Notes: generated by a model not told the origin, from the sequence alone. Shown: positions 39,883-49,257, counted from the first letter of the stretch. The stretch is 64,000 nt of DNA from Peptoniphilaceae bacterium (GCA_910589545.1 CAJUSY010000004.1:1-64000), one strand, 5' to 3'. Translations and numbers: made by a program.

Positions 39883-41247
39883 ATGAAACAAGATATGAAA
39901 GAACAATTATTAACAAAAAGACCCATAGATTTACTTTTTCAATTATCTGTCCCTGCTGTAATAGGAATGATAGTAATAGGTCTTTATCCACTAATGGATG
40001 GAATTTTTGCAGGAAATATTATAGGACAAACTGCAATGACAGCTTGTGGTGTAGCTATGCCACTTACCTTTTTTAATAGTGGAGTATCTACACTCATAGG
40101 TGTAGGTTCAGCATCAGTTTTATCAAGAGCTATAGGAAAGGGTGACCAAAAAACAGTTGATAAAATTATGGGGAATTTAATCTTTTGGGTTATTCTATTC
40201 TCATCAATTATTACAATAGGCGGAATTTTACTTGCACCACATTTTTTAGATATGGTTGGAGCAAGTGGAGAAATTAAAGAATATGGTATCAGATATTTAC
40301 GAGTAATTTTCATTGGTTCTTTATTTGTAAACTTTACTCAATCAGCAAACATGGTTATGCGTGGAGAAGGATTAATGAAAAAAGCAATGCTCATTATGGG
40401 GCTAGGAGCTTTTTTAAACATAATTCTTGATCCCATTCTAATGAAATTAATGGGGAAATATGCAATTGAAGGGGCTGCACTTGCAACTATTACAGCACAA
40501 TTGGTTCAAGCAATAATAACACTCCATTACTTCAAATACAAAAGTAAAGCAGTAAAAATAAATAAAATCAAACCTGATCAGGAAATAAAAAAAGAAATGT
40601 TTGGCGTGGGTTCATCTGCTATGATGATGCAAATTTTATTTATGATTCAACAAACAATGCTATATAAAATGTCATTTAAATATGGCGGAGATACAAATGC
40701 TATCTTGATGGCAGCAACACTTAGAATATATGCCTTTTCATTCATTCCACTTTGGGGAATGAGTCAAGGTTTACAACCTGTAGTTGGTACAAATTTTGGA
40801 GCGAAAAAATACGACAGAGTAAAAGAAGCTATGAAAGTATTTTCTATCGGAGGATTAGTTCTTGCATCAATATTTTGGATACCAGCATTAGCATTTTCAA
40901 AGAATATACTTTCCTTATTTGGAGTAGAAGAAAGTATTATAACTCAGGGAATAGGGAACTTTAGACTATTTTATTCTATCTTTATCCTATATGGAGTAAT
41001 GGTAATGACTATAACATTCTTCCAATCAATAGGAAACGCTAAAAAAGCCGGCATAATAGTAATGCTAAGACAGTTATTTTTATTCGTACCTGCCATGATT
41101 ATTTTACCAATGATATTTGGAGTTAAAGCAGTATGGTTTGCAGAACCCCTTGTAGATTTAATTATGATAATAGCTGGTGTAGTAATGATGTTTGGGGAAT
41201 TAAATAGGATGGATAAAATCAGTTTGAAAAATTCAAGTAATGAATAA
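39883..41247 (+). CDS. MATE-family efflux protein
   Basis: A 454-residue protein with about 12 hydrophobic segments and MATE features (PIDLLFQLSVPAVIGMIV at the N-terminus, PLMDGIFAG, MRGEGLMKKAM). It resembles MepA-type pumps. As last gene of the cargo operon, 21 bp after the ABC pair, it is a candidate exporter of the finished metallophore. A drug-efflux role is possible. Confidence 0.85.
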   Translation: MKQDMKEQLLTKRPIDLLFQLSVPAVIGMIVIGLYPLMDGIFAGNIIGQTAMTACGVAMPLTFFNSGVSTLIGVGSASVLSRAIGKGDQKTVDKIMGNLIFWVILFSSIITIGGILLAPHFLDMVGASGEIKEYGIRYLRVIFIGSLFVNFTQSANMVMRGEGLMKKAMLIMGLGAFLNIILDPILMKLMGKYAIEGAALATITAQLVQAIITLHYFKYKSKAVKINKIKPDQEIKKEMFGVGSSAMMMQILFMIQQTMLYKMSFKYGGDTNAILMAATLRIYAFSFIPLWGMSQGLQPVVGTNFGAKKYDRVKEAMKVFSIGGLVLASIFWIPALAFSKNILSLFGVEESIITQGIGNFRLFYSIFILYGVMVMTITFFQSIGNAKKAGIIVMLRQLFLFVPAMIILPMIFGVKAVWFAEPLVDLIMIIAGVVMMFGELNRMDKISLKNSSNE

Positions 41248-41280
41248 TAAGTGGGTTTATTTAAAAGAATGGAGGGAAAT

Positions 41281-41349
41281 ATGCAAATAAATATAATTAA
41301 AGTAAATTTACCTTTTTTCTTTGGTTTACGCTGTTTACAAGTTAGATAA
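41281..41349 (+). CDS. 22-residue leader-type peptide ORF
   Basis: ATG 41,281 follows a strong GGAGGG (41,271-41,276). The frame is hydrophobic in the middle (VNLPFFFGL) and ends CLQVR. It stands upstream of a strong hairpin (41,403-41,443) and the sigma-like gene, an arrangement like a translated leader with attenuator. It could also be the truncated 5' end of a lost gene. No homologue is recognised. Confidence 0.4.
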   Translation: MQINIIKVNLPFFFGLRCLQVR

Positions 41350-41402
41350 CTCAGTTAAAAAATTAAATACAATTACTATTAGAAAGAGTTTCTTTCATTC
41401 TA

Positions 41403-41443
41403 GAGGACTAACCATGCCCAAGAGCAGGAGTCCTCCTTTTTTT
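41403..41443 (+). terminator. Terminator / attenuator before the sigma-like gene
   Basis: GAGGACT (41,403-41,409) pairs with AGTCCTC (41,429-41,435), followed by a T run to 41,443. It may simply end the cargo operon, or attenuate read-through into the recombination region. Confidence 0.75.
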
Positions 41444-41485
41444 GTCTGAAAACATAAAGACAAAAAAAGAATGGAGGAAACATAA

Positions 41486-41896
41486 ATGACAAAAGAATAT
41501 TACCTTTATGTCGGTGGACAAAAAATCAAAGTAAGTGAGCAGATATACAAAGCCTACTGGCAAGAAAGAGAACATGAAAAATATTTAGAGCAGGTGGACA
41601 AGAAAAACCACTTGCTATTTTTTTCGTCTCTAAATCACGATGGGAATTTTGAAAATAATCTAGAAGATAAAAATGTTGATGTAGAAAAAGTTGTCGCAAC
41701 ACAAATGATGATTGAAGCACTAAGAAATGCTATGTTAAAGTTAAATGAGGAGGAACGGGAAATAATTGAAAGATTATATTTCAATGATGAAACACTTCGT
41801 GCAGTAGCGAAGACTCAAAATATCTCACATCCAACTTTAATTAAAAGACGAGATAAAATTTTAGAAAAACTAAAGAAATTTATAGAAGAACTATAA
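41486..41896 (+). CDS. Sigma-70-like regulator of the ICE
   Basis: A 136-residue protein. Residues 1-30 (EYYLYVGGQKIKVSEQIYKAYW) match the N-terminal motif of small sigma-like proteins common in Tn916/Tn1549-type elements. The C-terminal part is a sigma region-4 helix-turn-helix (LNEEEREIIERLYF, LRAVAKTQNISHPTLIKRRD). GGAGG is upstream. It probably controls the recombination or transfer genes. It is not a full sigma factor, since region 2 is absent. Confidence 0.75.
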   Translation: MTKEYYLYVGGQKIKVSEQIYKAYWQEREHEKYLEQVDKKNHLLFFSSLNHDGNFENNLEDKNVDVEKVVATQMMIEALRNAMLKLNEEEREIIERLYFNDETLRAVAKTQNISHPTLIKRRDKILEKLKKFIEEL

Positions 41897-42312
41897 ATTA
41901 TGGTTACCAAAGAGGGCAAATTTTCCTTTATAAAGTGAAGGGGAGTTTTGTCCTCTTTTATATAAAAAAAGAAATTAATAGAAATTTGAACCTTGACAAC
42001 TGAATAGACCAAGACAGGACATTAACCATTTGTGGAGCTTTATAATTTCTTCGCCATGACATTTCTGCTGATAAGGATTTCGGTTTAAATAAATACTCTA
42101 GTTAAAAGAAGGATAAAAGAAAACGAGCGATAAAAAGAAATTATATATTCAGCCTAGGAAACTGATGCATTGAAGCAAATGGGGATAATGATACTTCTAC
42201 AGTTGTTGCCGGCTCATCTTGAAAAGGGGCGGTGGTGAAATTCCAATGTCGTGACCTACACGCCTGTTAATGTCAAAAAACTTAAAAATATTGAAGATAA
42301 GGAGAAGATATT
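41897..42312. other. 416-bp structured leader before the recombinase genes
   Basis: No convincing coding frame is seen. It holds a hairpin at 41,909-41,959 (AAAGAGG/CCTCTTT with CAAAA/TTTTG, then T-rich), an isolated TTGACA (41,994) without a good -10, and a GC-richer block (about 42,200-42,280). In that block GGCGGTGG at 42,228 can pair partly with CCTACACGCC. The 12-mer GCGGTGGTGAAA (42,229-42,240) recurs just before the RnlA-like gene (47,696-47,707). The tract may be an untranslated leader controlling the recombinases. Confidence 0.4.
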
Positions 42313-42480
42313 ATGTGTGATGAACATAATATAAATACAGAAATGAAAACAGATAAAAAAGATAAACAGATGATAAATCAAATTGATGGTTGGAATATAG
42401 AAGTTAAATTTAATGAAAATGGATTTAGCTTAGAAAATTTAGTAGAGGAATACATCAAAGAAAAATTTTCTGTCTATTAG
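42313..42480 (+). CDS. Small TnpW-like protein
   Basis: A 55-residue ORF with AAGGAGAAG before ATG 42,313. Sequence features are a charged N-terminus, then INQIDGWNIEVKFNENG and a helix ending EEYIKEKF. Size, strand-then-helix layout and position just upstream of the large serine recombinases match the TnpW family of Tn4451/Tn1549-type elements, whose role is unknown. Similarity is by pattern only. Confidence 0.5.
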   Translation: MCDEHNINTEMKTDKKDKQMINQIDGWNIEVKFNENGFSLENLVEEYIKEKFSVY

Positions 42481-42578
42481 GGGCTGACAGAAAATATAAG
42501 GAGCGTTATAATATTTTTGTGGAAGCCTAGCCTTGGTTCGATTTATTGTATGTAAATTGAATTAAAGGAGGCTTTTTT

Positions 42579-44297
42579 ATGTTTAAAAACAATTTAGCAA
42601 AAGAAAATTTGGCAGTTATGTATTTAAGATTATCAAAAGAAGATGGCGAAAAAACAGAAAGTAACTCTATATCTAATCAAAGAGAAATTATAAACTCTTA
42701 TGCAAGAAAAAATCAAATTACAATTGTCAAAGAGTATGTGGATGATGGGTATTCAGGTGCAAATTTTGATCGTCCCAATTTTAAAGAAATGATAAAGGCT
42801 GCCTATGATAGAAAGTTCAATACAATTATTGTAAAGGACTTATCAAGATTCGGAAGAGATTATATAGAAGCTGGAAAATATATTCAAAGAATATTTCCGG
42901 AAAACGGTATAAGATTTATATCAGTAAATGACAATTACGATAGTAAAAGTGCAGATATAAACGATACACACCTTATACTTCCTATAAAAAACTTCATCAA
43001 TGATAGTTATTGCCGAGATATTTCCAATAAAGTAAAAAGCTCTCAAAAGATAAAAAGAGAAAAAGGAGATTTTATCAGTGCTTTTGCACCTTATGGATAT
43101 AAAAAGTCTGAGGAGAATAAAAACAAGTTAGTGATTGATAAAAAGATATCGGATATTATCAAAAATATATTTGATATGAAACTCTTGGGATATTCCTCAA
43201 AGGCAATTGCAGATGAACTAAATCATTTAGGAGTTTTAACTCCAAGAAAATATAAAGAAAGTCAAGGATTTAAGTGTAATGGATTTCAAAATACAAAAGG
43301 TGGAACTTGGTCAGCAAAGACAGTAAATAGAATTATAGAAAATGAAGTATATATTGGAAATACTTTACAAGGAAAGAGTGTTACTTTAAGTTATAAAAAT
43401 AAACAGCAGATAGAAAAAGAGAAAGAAGAATGGATAAGAGTAGAAAATACCCATGAAGCAATTATAAGTAAAGAAGTTTTTACTATTGCAAATACTATGT
43501 TAAAAAGAGATTTGAATAATTCTCGTGGAAAGGACAAAATTGATATTTTTACAGGAATGCTTTTTTGTAAAGAATGTGGAAGTTCTTTGATTAGAAGGAC
43601 TGTAAAGTATAAAAAAAGAGAAGAGGTTTTCTATATATGCTCAAAGTATAACAAGGAAAAATCTTGCACAAGACACAGCATAAAAGAAGAAACCTTGATA
43701 AAAGCAGTATCTAAAATAATGAAGTCCTACATTGAATTTAATGAAAATCTATATTCTAAAGTTCAGCGTATAGATATAAATAAAAATTTGAAAGATAATC
43801 AAATTCCTATACTAAAACGAGAAAAAGCGATGACAGAAGAACTCTTATCTTCTCTATACCTTGACCTAAAAGAAGATGTTATTAGTAAAGAAGAATATCA
43901 ACTTTTTAGAAAAAACTATACAGAGAAATTGACTAAATTAGATGAAAGTATCGAGTATAGATTGAAAAAACAGGAAGATACTAAGGAGAAGATTGACAAA
44001 AATAAGAGTTGGATCATCGACATTAACAAGTATAAAAATTTATCTGAAATAGATAGATTGTCTGTTGTGATGCTTATTGATAAAATTTTTATTTCTGAAG
44101 ATAAGACGATAGATGTTAGATTTAATCATACTGAAGAATTGTCTTTACTTGAAGAAATGACAAAAACGGATAAGCCTGATATTAAAACTAACACTATAAA
44201 AAAGAAAAGTATCGATAAAAGCAGGAAGTCAAAAACTATCCCCACTGTTATGAATAAAAGTCTTGTAAGTGCTGAAAGTGAGGTATGCTGTGGCTAG
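42579..44297 (+). CDS. Large serine recombinase 1 of 3
   Basis: A 572-residue recombinase: catalytic-domain motif MYLRLSKEDGE with the nucleophile Ser, DLSRFGRDYIE, the recombinase domain (PYGYKKS, VNRIIENEVYIGN), and a zinc ribbon (CKECGSSL, a later CSK and Cys), ending in a coiled coil. GGAGG precedes the ATG. It is the first of three recombinases with overlapping ends, so they are presumably co-produced for ICE excision and integration. Confidence 0.93.
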   Translation: MFKNNLAKENLAVMYLRLSKEDGEKTESNSISNQREIINSYARKNQITIVKEYVDDGYSGANFDRPNFKEMIKAAYDRKFNTIIVKDLSRFGRDYIEAGKYIQRIFPENGIRFISVNDNYDSKSADINDTHLILPIKNFINDSYCRDISNKVKSSQKIKREKGDFISAFAPYGYKKSEENKNKLVIDKKISDIIKNIFDMKLLGYSSKAIADELNHLGVLTPRKYKESQGFKCNGFQNTKGGTWSAKTVNRIIENEVYIGNTLQGKSVTLSYKNKQQIEKEKEEWIRVENTHEAIISKEVFTIANTMLKRDLNNSRGKDKIDIFTGMLFCKECGSSLIRRTVKYKKREEVFYICSKYNKEKSCTRHSIKEETLIKAVSKIMKSYIEFNENLYSKVQRIDINKNLKDNQIPILKREKAMTEELLSSLYLDLKEDVISKEEYQLFRKNYTEKLTKLDESIEYRLKKQEDTKEKIDKNKSWIIDINKYKNLSEIDRLSVVMLIDKIFISEDKTIDVRFNHTEELSLLEEMTKTDKPDIKTNTIKKKSIDKSRKSKTIPTVMNKSLVSAESEVCCG

Positions 44298-46032
44298 AAC
44301 AAAAAATAGGCATATATCACAATCAGAAACAGAAGTTGGAAAAGTGATTGAAAAAATATACATTGCCGGTATTTATGCTAGATTATCACAGGAAAGAAAG
44401 GAAGCTTACAGGGATAAAAGTAATTCACTTGAAATGCAGGAAGAACTTTGTATAAATGCTGCAAACGAAAAAGATATAAAGATTTTAAGAGTGTACAAGG
44501 ACTATGAGTATTCTGGAACAAATTTTAAAAGACCTGCATTTATTGAAATGATGGAAGATATCCGAACAGGTAGGATAAATTGTATAATCGTAAAAGATAT
44601 GTCAAGGTTTGGTAGAGAGTATTTAGAAATCTCAAACTATATCGAAAAAGTATTTCCATTTTTGGGAGTTCGATTTATTTCCGTAAATGATAATCTAGAT
44701 ACTAAAGACGGTATAAAATCAGATCAGAGTTATGAAATAGCAATAAAAAATATCTTCAATGATTTATACGCAAAAGATATTTCAAAGAAAATAAAAGCCT
44801 CTAAAGAAATAAAAATGAAACAAGGGTCTTTTATAGGAGCGATGGCTCCGTATGGCTATAAGGTTGATAAAATTGATGGTAAAAGAGTTCTGGTGATGGA
44901 CGAACAGGTAGCAGATGTAGTAAGACTTATCTTTTATATGGCAAGTCAAAGAAAATCCAATATGCAAATAGCAAGAGAATTGACTAAAACATATACAACA
45001 CCTGATGAATATAAAAGAACAGGTAAAATTTTTAAGGATAAAGACGATACAAAACAATGGGATATTTCTCATATATCAAAAATGCTTTCTGATGAAGTAT
45101 ATATTGGGAATTTGATTCAAAGAGTATACTCAAATAGACATGATCCAAGTAGGAAAAGTAAGTTTCGTGATAAAGAAGAGTGGATTATAACAGAGAACAC
45201 CCATGAAGGTTTGATAGACAAAACTACATTTGAAAATATCAGAGAGATAAAGGAGAAAAAACAAAACTATCTACCTTACCATTCACTGAAAAACATAATA
45301 AAAGACGGAAAAGAAAATGTTGGAGTAAAAATTCAAAGAGATTATAAAAAAGAAGGAAAGTATGATGACCTCATACAGTGCAGTGTTTGTGGAAGATATT
45401 TGAAAAAACGATATGGACCACGAGGACTGAAATATCATGATGAGATTTGCTATTGCTATTATTGTAAAGGTGGAGACAGATTAAACTTAGAAAAATCTCA
45501 TGTAAGAATATACGAAACAGACCTAGACAAAATTTTAGTAGATACCTTAAAAAAACTGGTTTCAAGCTTTTATAAAAAGGATAAAAGATTACGACTAAAA
45601 ATATATTTAGAAAATATAAGTACTGAAAAGATAAATCAAGTTTCTCTAAAAACAGATGTAAATAATAAAAAGATTGCTTCTCTTAGGATCAATTTACAAG
45701 AACAATATGAAAACTATGTTAAAGGAGAGGTTCTTTTAAGTGATTTTAAAATAGAAAGTAAAAAAATAAATAATCAAATAAAAACCTTAAAAAATGAATT
45801 AAAAGTTTTTGATGAAAGAATAAGAAATATAAAAAAGAAAAAAAGAGAAATTATAGAATTTATAGATGTACTATTTTGCTGCTTGGATGCTAAAAGCATA
45901 GAAGTTGATAAAGAATTGGTCGATACATTAATTAGCCATATAGAAATATCAGAGTATAAGCAGGTTACTATATATTTTAAGTTTAAACTTGATAAAGATG
46001 TGGGAGAGCAGTTGGAGGTAGAGCATGAATAA
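44290..46032 (+). CDS. Large serine recombinase 2 of 3
   Basis: The start is set at GTG 44,290, 5 nt after GTGAGGT; the ATG at 44,269 is further inside the previous gene. About 580 residues: an N-terminal extension, IYARLSQERKE with the catalytic Ser, DMSRFGREYLE, PYGYKVD, SDEVYIGN, a zinc ribbon (CSVCGRYL and a later CYCYYC), then a coiled coil. It overlaps recombinase 1 by 8 bp and recombinase 3 by 8 bp. Confidence 0.92.
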   Translation: MARTKNRHISQSETEVGKVIEKIYIAGIYARLSQERKEAYRDKSNSLEMQEELCINAANEKDIKILRVYKDYEYSGTNFKRPAFIEMMEDIRTGRINCIIVKDMSRFGREYLEISNYIEKVFPFLGVRFISVNDNLDTKDGIKSDQSYEIAIKNIFNDLYAKDISKKIKASKEIKMKQGSFIGAMAPYGYKVDKIDGKRVLVMDEQVADVVRLIFYMASQRKSNMQIARELTKTYTTPDEYKRTGKIFKDKDDTKQWDISHISKMLSDEVYIGNLIQRVYSNRHDPSRKSKFRDKEEWIITENTHEGLIDKTTFENIREIKEKKQNYLPYHSLKNIIKDGKENVGVKIQRDYKKEGKYDDLIQCSVCGRYLKKRYGPRGLKYHDEICYCYYCKGGDRLNLEKSHVRIYETDLDKILVDTLKKLVSSFYKKDKRLRLKIYLENISTEKINQVSLKTDVNNKKIASLRINLQEQYENYVKGEVLLSDFKIESKKINNQIKTLKNELKVFDERIRNIKKKKREIIEFIDVLFCCLDAKSIEVDKELVDTLISHIEISEYKQVTIYFKFKLDKDVGEQLEVEHE

Positions 46033-47548
46033 GATAGCTATATATTTAAGACTTTCTGAAGAAGATTATCACAAAGTAGATGAAAGTGTAAGTATAGCAA
46101 ATCAAAGAGATTATATAAAAAGCTACATTGAAAATGAAACATCTTTAAAAAGTTGTGAAATAGAAGAATATGTAGATGATGGATATTCTGCTACTAATAC
46201 AAATAGACCTTCATTTTTAAGGCTTATTGAGGATATAAAGAGTGGTAAAGTAGGAACTATAATTGTAAAAGATATGTCTAGGTTTTCAAGAGATTATATT
46301 TTGCTTGGGGATTACTTAAGCAATATATTACCATTTCTAAAAATACGATTTATAGCTATCAATGATTGTTATGATTCCATAAACGAAAATGGAAATGGAT
46401 TAGATATGGATACACAGTTTAAGACATTGTATTATGATTTATTTAGTAAGGAATTATCTGAAAAGGTAAGAAGTTCTATTAGGCAAATTAAATCGCAGGG
46501 GAAAAATATAAATTGGGCAGCACCTTTTGGATATGTTAAAGATCCAAAAGATAAACATAGTATCATCATTGATGAAAAAACAGCTTTTATAGTTAAAGAA
46601 GCTTTTGATTTATTGCTAAAAGGATATTCCTGTATTCAAGTGGCTAATATATTTAATGAAAAAGGTTATATTACACGCTCTGAACGAAAAGAAGAACTGA
46701 AACTTTCTGATTATACTGGAAATTTAATTACTGGAAGTGAGGTAAAGAAAAGAGTTTGGACAAATGCAGCTATCTCACAGATTACAAGGAACGAACTATA
46801 TACAGGAGATTATGTATATAATAAATTCAAAGAAACAAAAATAGGTGGAAGAAAAAGAATTTTACTTCCTGAAGAGGAGTGGAAAATACTTCCAAATACC
46901 CATGAAGCGATTATTTCAAGAGAAGTGTTTGATAAGGTTAAGAAAATAAAAGAAAAACGAAGTTTTGGGGGATATACAGGAAACAAAAATCGTTCTATTT
47001 TTTCTGATAAGATTTTTTGTAAAGAATGTGGTAGACATATGAGTTTACGATGTGACAGTAGACAAAAGAAGAATTCTGATAAAATATACAAGTATAAAAG
47101 TTATTATTGTAATTTATGTAAAGCTGAGAAAACACCAAACAATATCAAAGAGAAAGATATTATTGAACTTATAAAACCCAAATTAAAAGATTTTAAGATT
47201 CAAAACACATTAAATGAAGAGAAAGTTATAGAACACAAGAATGTGAAAGACGAGATTTTAAAGGAAATATCCATATTAAACAGTAATTTACAAATCATCT
47301 ATGAAAACTATAAAAAGAAAAATATTTCAAAAGAGGACTATTTAAAGGAAAAAACTTTTATCCAAGATAAAAAGATATTATTGGAGAGTAAATTGGAAGA
47401 ATTGAAGTCAGAGAAGATTGATCCAAGGAAAGAAACGGATATTACAGTCTTAGACGAAGAAAGTTTATTGAAGGCTTATTTAGACAATAAAATTGATAAA
47501 ATAGTTGTATCAAGAAGTGGAGAAATAGAAATTATGGAGAAGTATTAG
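46025..47548 (+). CDS. Large serine recombinase 3 of 3
   Basis: 507 residues, with IYLRLSEEDYH (catalytic Ser), DMSRFSRDYIL, PFGYVKD, TRNELYTGD, a zinc ribbon (CKECGRHM and YYCNLC) and a C-terminal coiled coil. GGAGGTAGAGC precedes ATG 46,025, overlapping recombinase 2. Triplets of serine recombinases are known from some streptococcal Tn1549-related ICEs. All three have intact catalytic Ser and Arg motifs, so none is obviously decayed. Confidence 0.92.
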   Translation: MNKIAIYLRLSEEDYHKVDESVSIANQRDYIKSYIENETSLKSCEIEEYVDDGYSATNTNRPSFLRLIEDIKSGKVGTIIVKDMSRFSRDYILLGDYLSNILPFLKIRFIAINDCYDSINENGNGLDMDTQFKTLYYDLFSKELSEKVRSSIRQIKSQGKNINWAAPFGYVKDPKDKHSIIIDEKTAFIVKEAFDLLLKGYSCIQVANIFNEKGYITRSERKEELKLSDYTGNLITGSEVKKRVWTNAAISQITRNELYTGDYVYNKFKETKIGGRKRILLPEEEWKILPNTHEAIISREVFDKVKKIKEKRSFGGYTGNKNRSIFSDKIFCKECGRHMSLRCDSRQKKNSDKIYKYKSYYCNLCKAEKTPNNIKEKDIIELIKPKLKDFKIQNTLNEEKVIEHKNVKDEILKEISILNSNLQIIYENYKKKNISKEDYLKEKTFIQDKKILLESKLEELKSEKIDPRKETDITVLDEESLLKAYLDNKIDKIVVSRSGEIEIMEKY

Positions 47549-47646
47549 TTTGTATAGTTGAAGTTGTAACAAAATATAAACGAAAATTTCTATATCATAA
47601 AATGACTACTATGTCAATAGTGGAGATACTATTTATTTGCTAAATG

Positions 47647-47655
47647 TGGTATAAT
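47647..47655 (+). promoter_or_regulatory. Extended -10 promoter of the RnlAB-like module
   Basis: TG-G-TATAAT (TATAAT at 47,650-47,655) with no clear -35. The predicted start lies about 50 bp before the toxin gene, giving the module its own promoter separate from the recombinases. Confidence 0.5.
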
Positions 47656-47711
47656 ACAAATATGAGCGAGGAGAAATTTATTAAAATTTAGAATAGCGGT
47701 GGTGAAAATTT

Positions 47712-49211
47712 ATGGTGAAGAAAAAATTTTATGCAGTAAAGGTAGGTAAGACACCAGGGATATATGGCACTTGGAGTGAAACGGAGGAACAGGTTAAAGG
47801 ATTTCCGGGAGCTGTGTATAAATCTTTTTCTACTGAGGAAGATGCAATAAGATATATATCTTGTGAAGATATAAAAGAAATTAAAAGTGTATCTGATGAA
47901 ACGTCTGCAATAAATAAAAAAATAGAACAGGAAATAAAGAACTTACGAGATAGAGAAGTAATTGCTTTTGTAGATGGCAGCCATTCTTTAGATGCAGATG
48001 GAAAAGAAAAATACAGTTTTGGTGTCCTTCTTTTAACCAATGAATCAGAAGACAGTCTATATAAGGCTTTTATAAATAAAACTTATATGGATTCAAGAAA
48101 TATTGCAGGTGAAATTGAAGGTGTTAAACAAGCTATTTTATGGGCTATTGAAAGCAATAAACAAAGAATAAAAATTTTTTATGATTATGAAGGCATTGAA
48201 AAGTGGGCAACGAAAGAATGGAAATCTAAAGTCAAGATTTCACAGGAATATAGTAAATTCTTTGATGAGAAGTCAAAGTTGATAAATATAGAATTTGAGC
48301 ATGTAAAAGCTCATAGCGGAATTGTGTATAATGAAAAAGCGGATGAATTAGCAAAAAAAGCTCTCTTGTCGCAAGGGTATAAAACATATAATGATGGATC
48401 TATCTATTTTATAGGTTTTCAAAAGCAAGATTGGCTTAATATGGTAGAATCACTCAATAATGAAATCAATGAAGAAGATATTAAAGATAAAATTAAGGTA
48501 GAAGAATCTAGTCCAAAAGATTACTTAGATAAATTGTTACTTGTGTTTGACGGTCAACGAGTGATTATTAACTGCTACAAAGGTAATAAATCTTACGTTC
48601 AAGGGAAACAGAGTTTGCTGTTTCAGAAAATTATTTCATTGGCGATTGAAAACTTACCAACAGATAGTGCTGTTATAGAAGTCCTAAATACGTATCATGC
48701 TTTAACAGTAGAGAAGCCGGAGGTTGAAAATGCTTTTTCTACGTTATTGCCTAATTTTCCAATTGATGATAAAGATACAAAACTTAGAAATACTTTATTA
48801 TCCGCAGTATTTAATACACTAATAACAGGCTATATGCCGGATTATACTTGTCTGGTTACACCCCTTTTTAGAGCGATGGAATTTTATTTGCATAGAATTT
48901 TACATGATAAATTGGGTAAGAATACAACTAGAACAGGAAAAGATGGCAAATTTAAAGGGAATGATTTTGCTTTCTTTGATGAAAATGAAACAACAGGAAA
49001 TTTTGAATATAATTCATCTGCTGTAGGCTTAAGTTCTAATCAAATAGATTATCTTAATCAGTTATATAGTAGCTATAACAAAATGAGACATCCATATTCA
49101 CATTGGTCAGAAAATTCAATGGATACTCATGTTATAACGGATATAAAAACAGCTCATGAATTAATTTTGGAAGGCTTGCAATTTATAAATAAATATTATA
49201 TAATATTTTAG
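47712..49211 (+). CDS. rnlA: RNase H1-RnlA-like HEPN toxin fusion
   Basis: A 499-residue three-part protein. Residues 1-50 are a viroplasmin/RNase H1 N-terminal hybrid-binding domain (KFYAVKVGKTPGIYGTW). Residues about 82-220 are RNase H with intact catalytic D88, E134, D158 and D211 and the VKAHSG loop. The rest matches the RnlA/LsoA toxin, especially the C-terminal HEPN domain: MPDYTCLVTPLFRAMEFYL with E391, and R460-x4-H465 (RHPYSH), aligning with RHSLFH of E. coli RnlA. RnlA is an mRNA endonuclease active against phage T4. In E. coli its activity and its inhibition by RnlB depend on separate RNase HI, so the fusion supplies the partner in cis. The next gene resembles RnlB. Confidence 0.85.
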   Translation: MVKKKFYAVKVGKTPGIYGTWSETEEQVKGFPGAVYKSFSTEEDAIRYISCEDIKEIKSVSDETSAINKKIEQEIKNLRDREVIAFVDGSHSLDADGKEKYSFGVLLLTNESEDSLYKAFINKTYMDSRNIAGEIEGVKQAILWAIESNKQRIKIFYDYEGIEKWATKEWKSKVKISQEYSKFFDEKSKLINIEFEHVKAHSGIVYNEKADELAKKALLSQGYKTYNDGSIYFIGFQKQDWLNMVESLNNEINEEDIKDKIKVEESSPKDYLDKLLLVFDGQRVIINCYKGNKSYVQGKQSLLFQKIISLAIENLPTDSAVIEVLNTYHALTVEKPEVENAFSTLLPNFPIDDKDTKLRNTLLSAVFNTLITGYMPDYTCLVTPLFRAMEFYLHRILHDKLGKNTTRTGKDGKFKGNDFAFFDENETTGNFEYNSSAVGLSSNQIDYLNQLYSSYNKMRHPYSHWSENSMDTHVITDIKTAHELILEGLQFINKYYIIF

Positions 49212-49257
49212 TTACTTTTTTGTATAAATGATTTAAGAGGAAGGAGGAGATATTGTA

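Noticed and set aside
40752..40964. 70-codon frame inside the MATE gene
   Set aside because: Out-of-frame shadow, Arg/Ser/Tyr-rich, no ribosome site.
42160..42312. Group II intron or known structured RNA
   Set aside because: No intron-encoded protein and no domain V-like hairpin. Only an unassigned structured leader can be supported.
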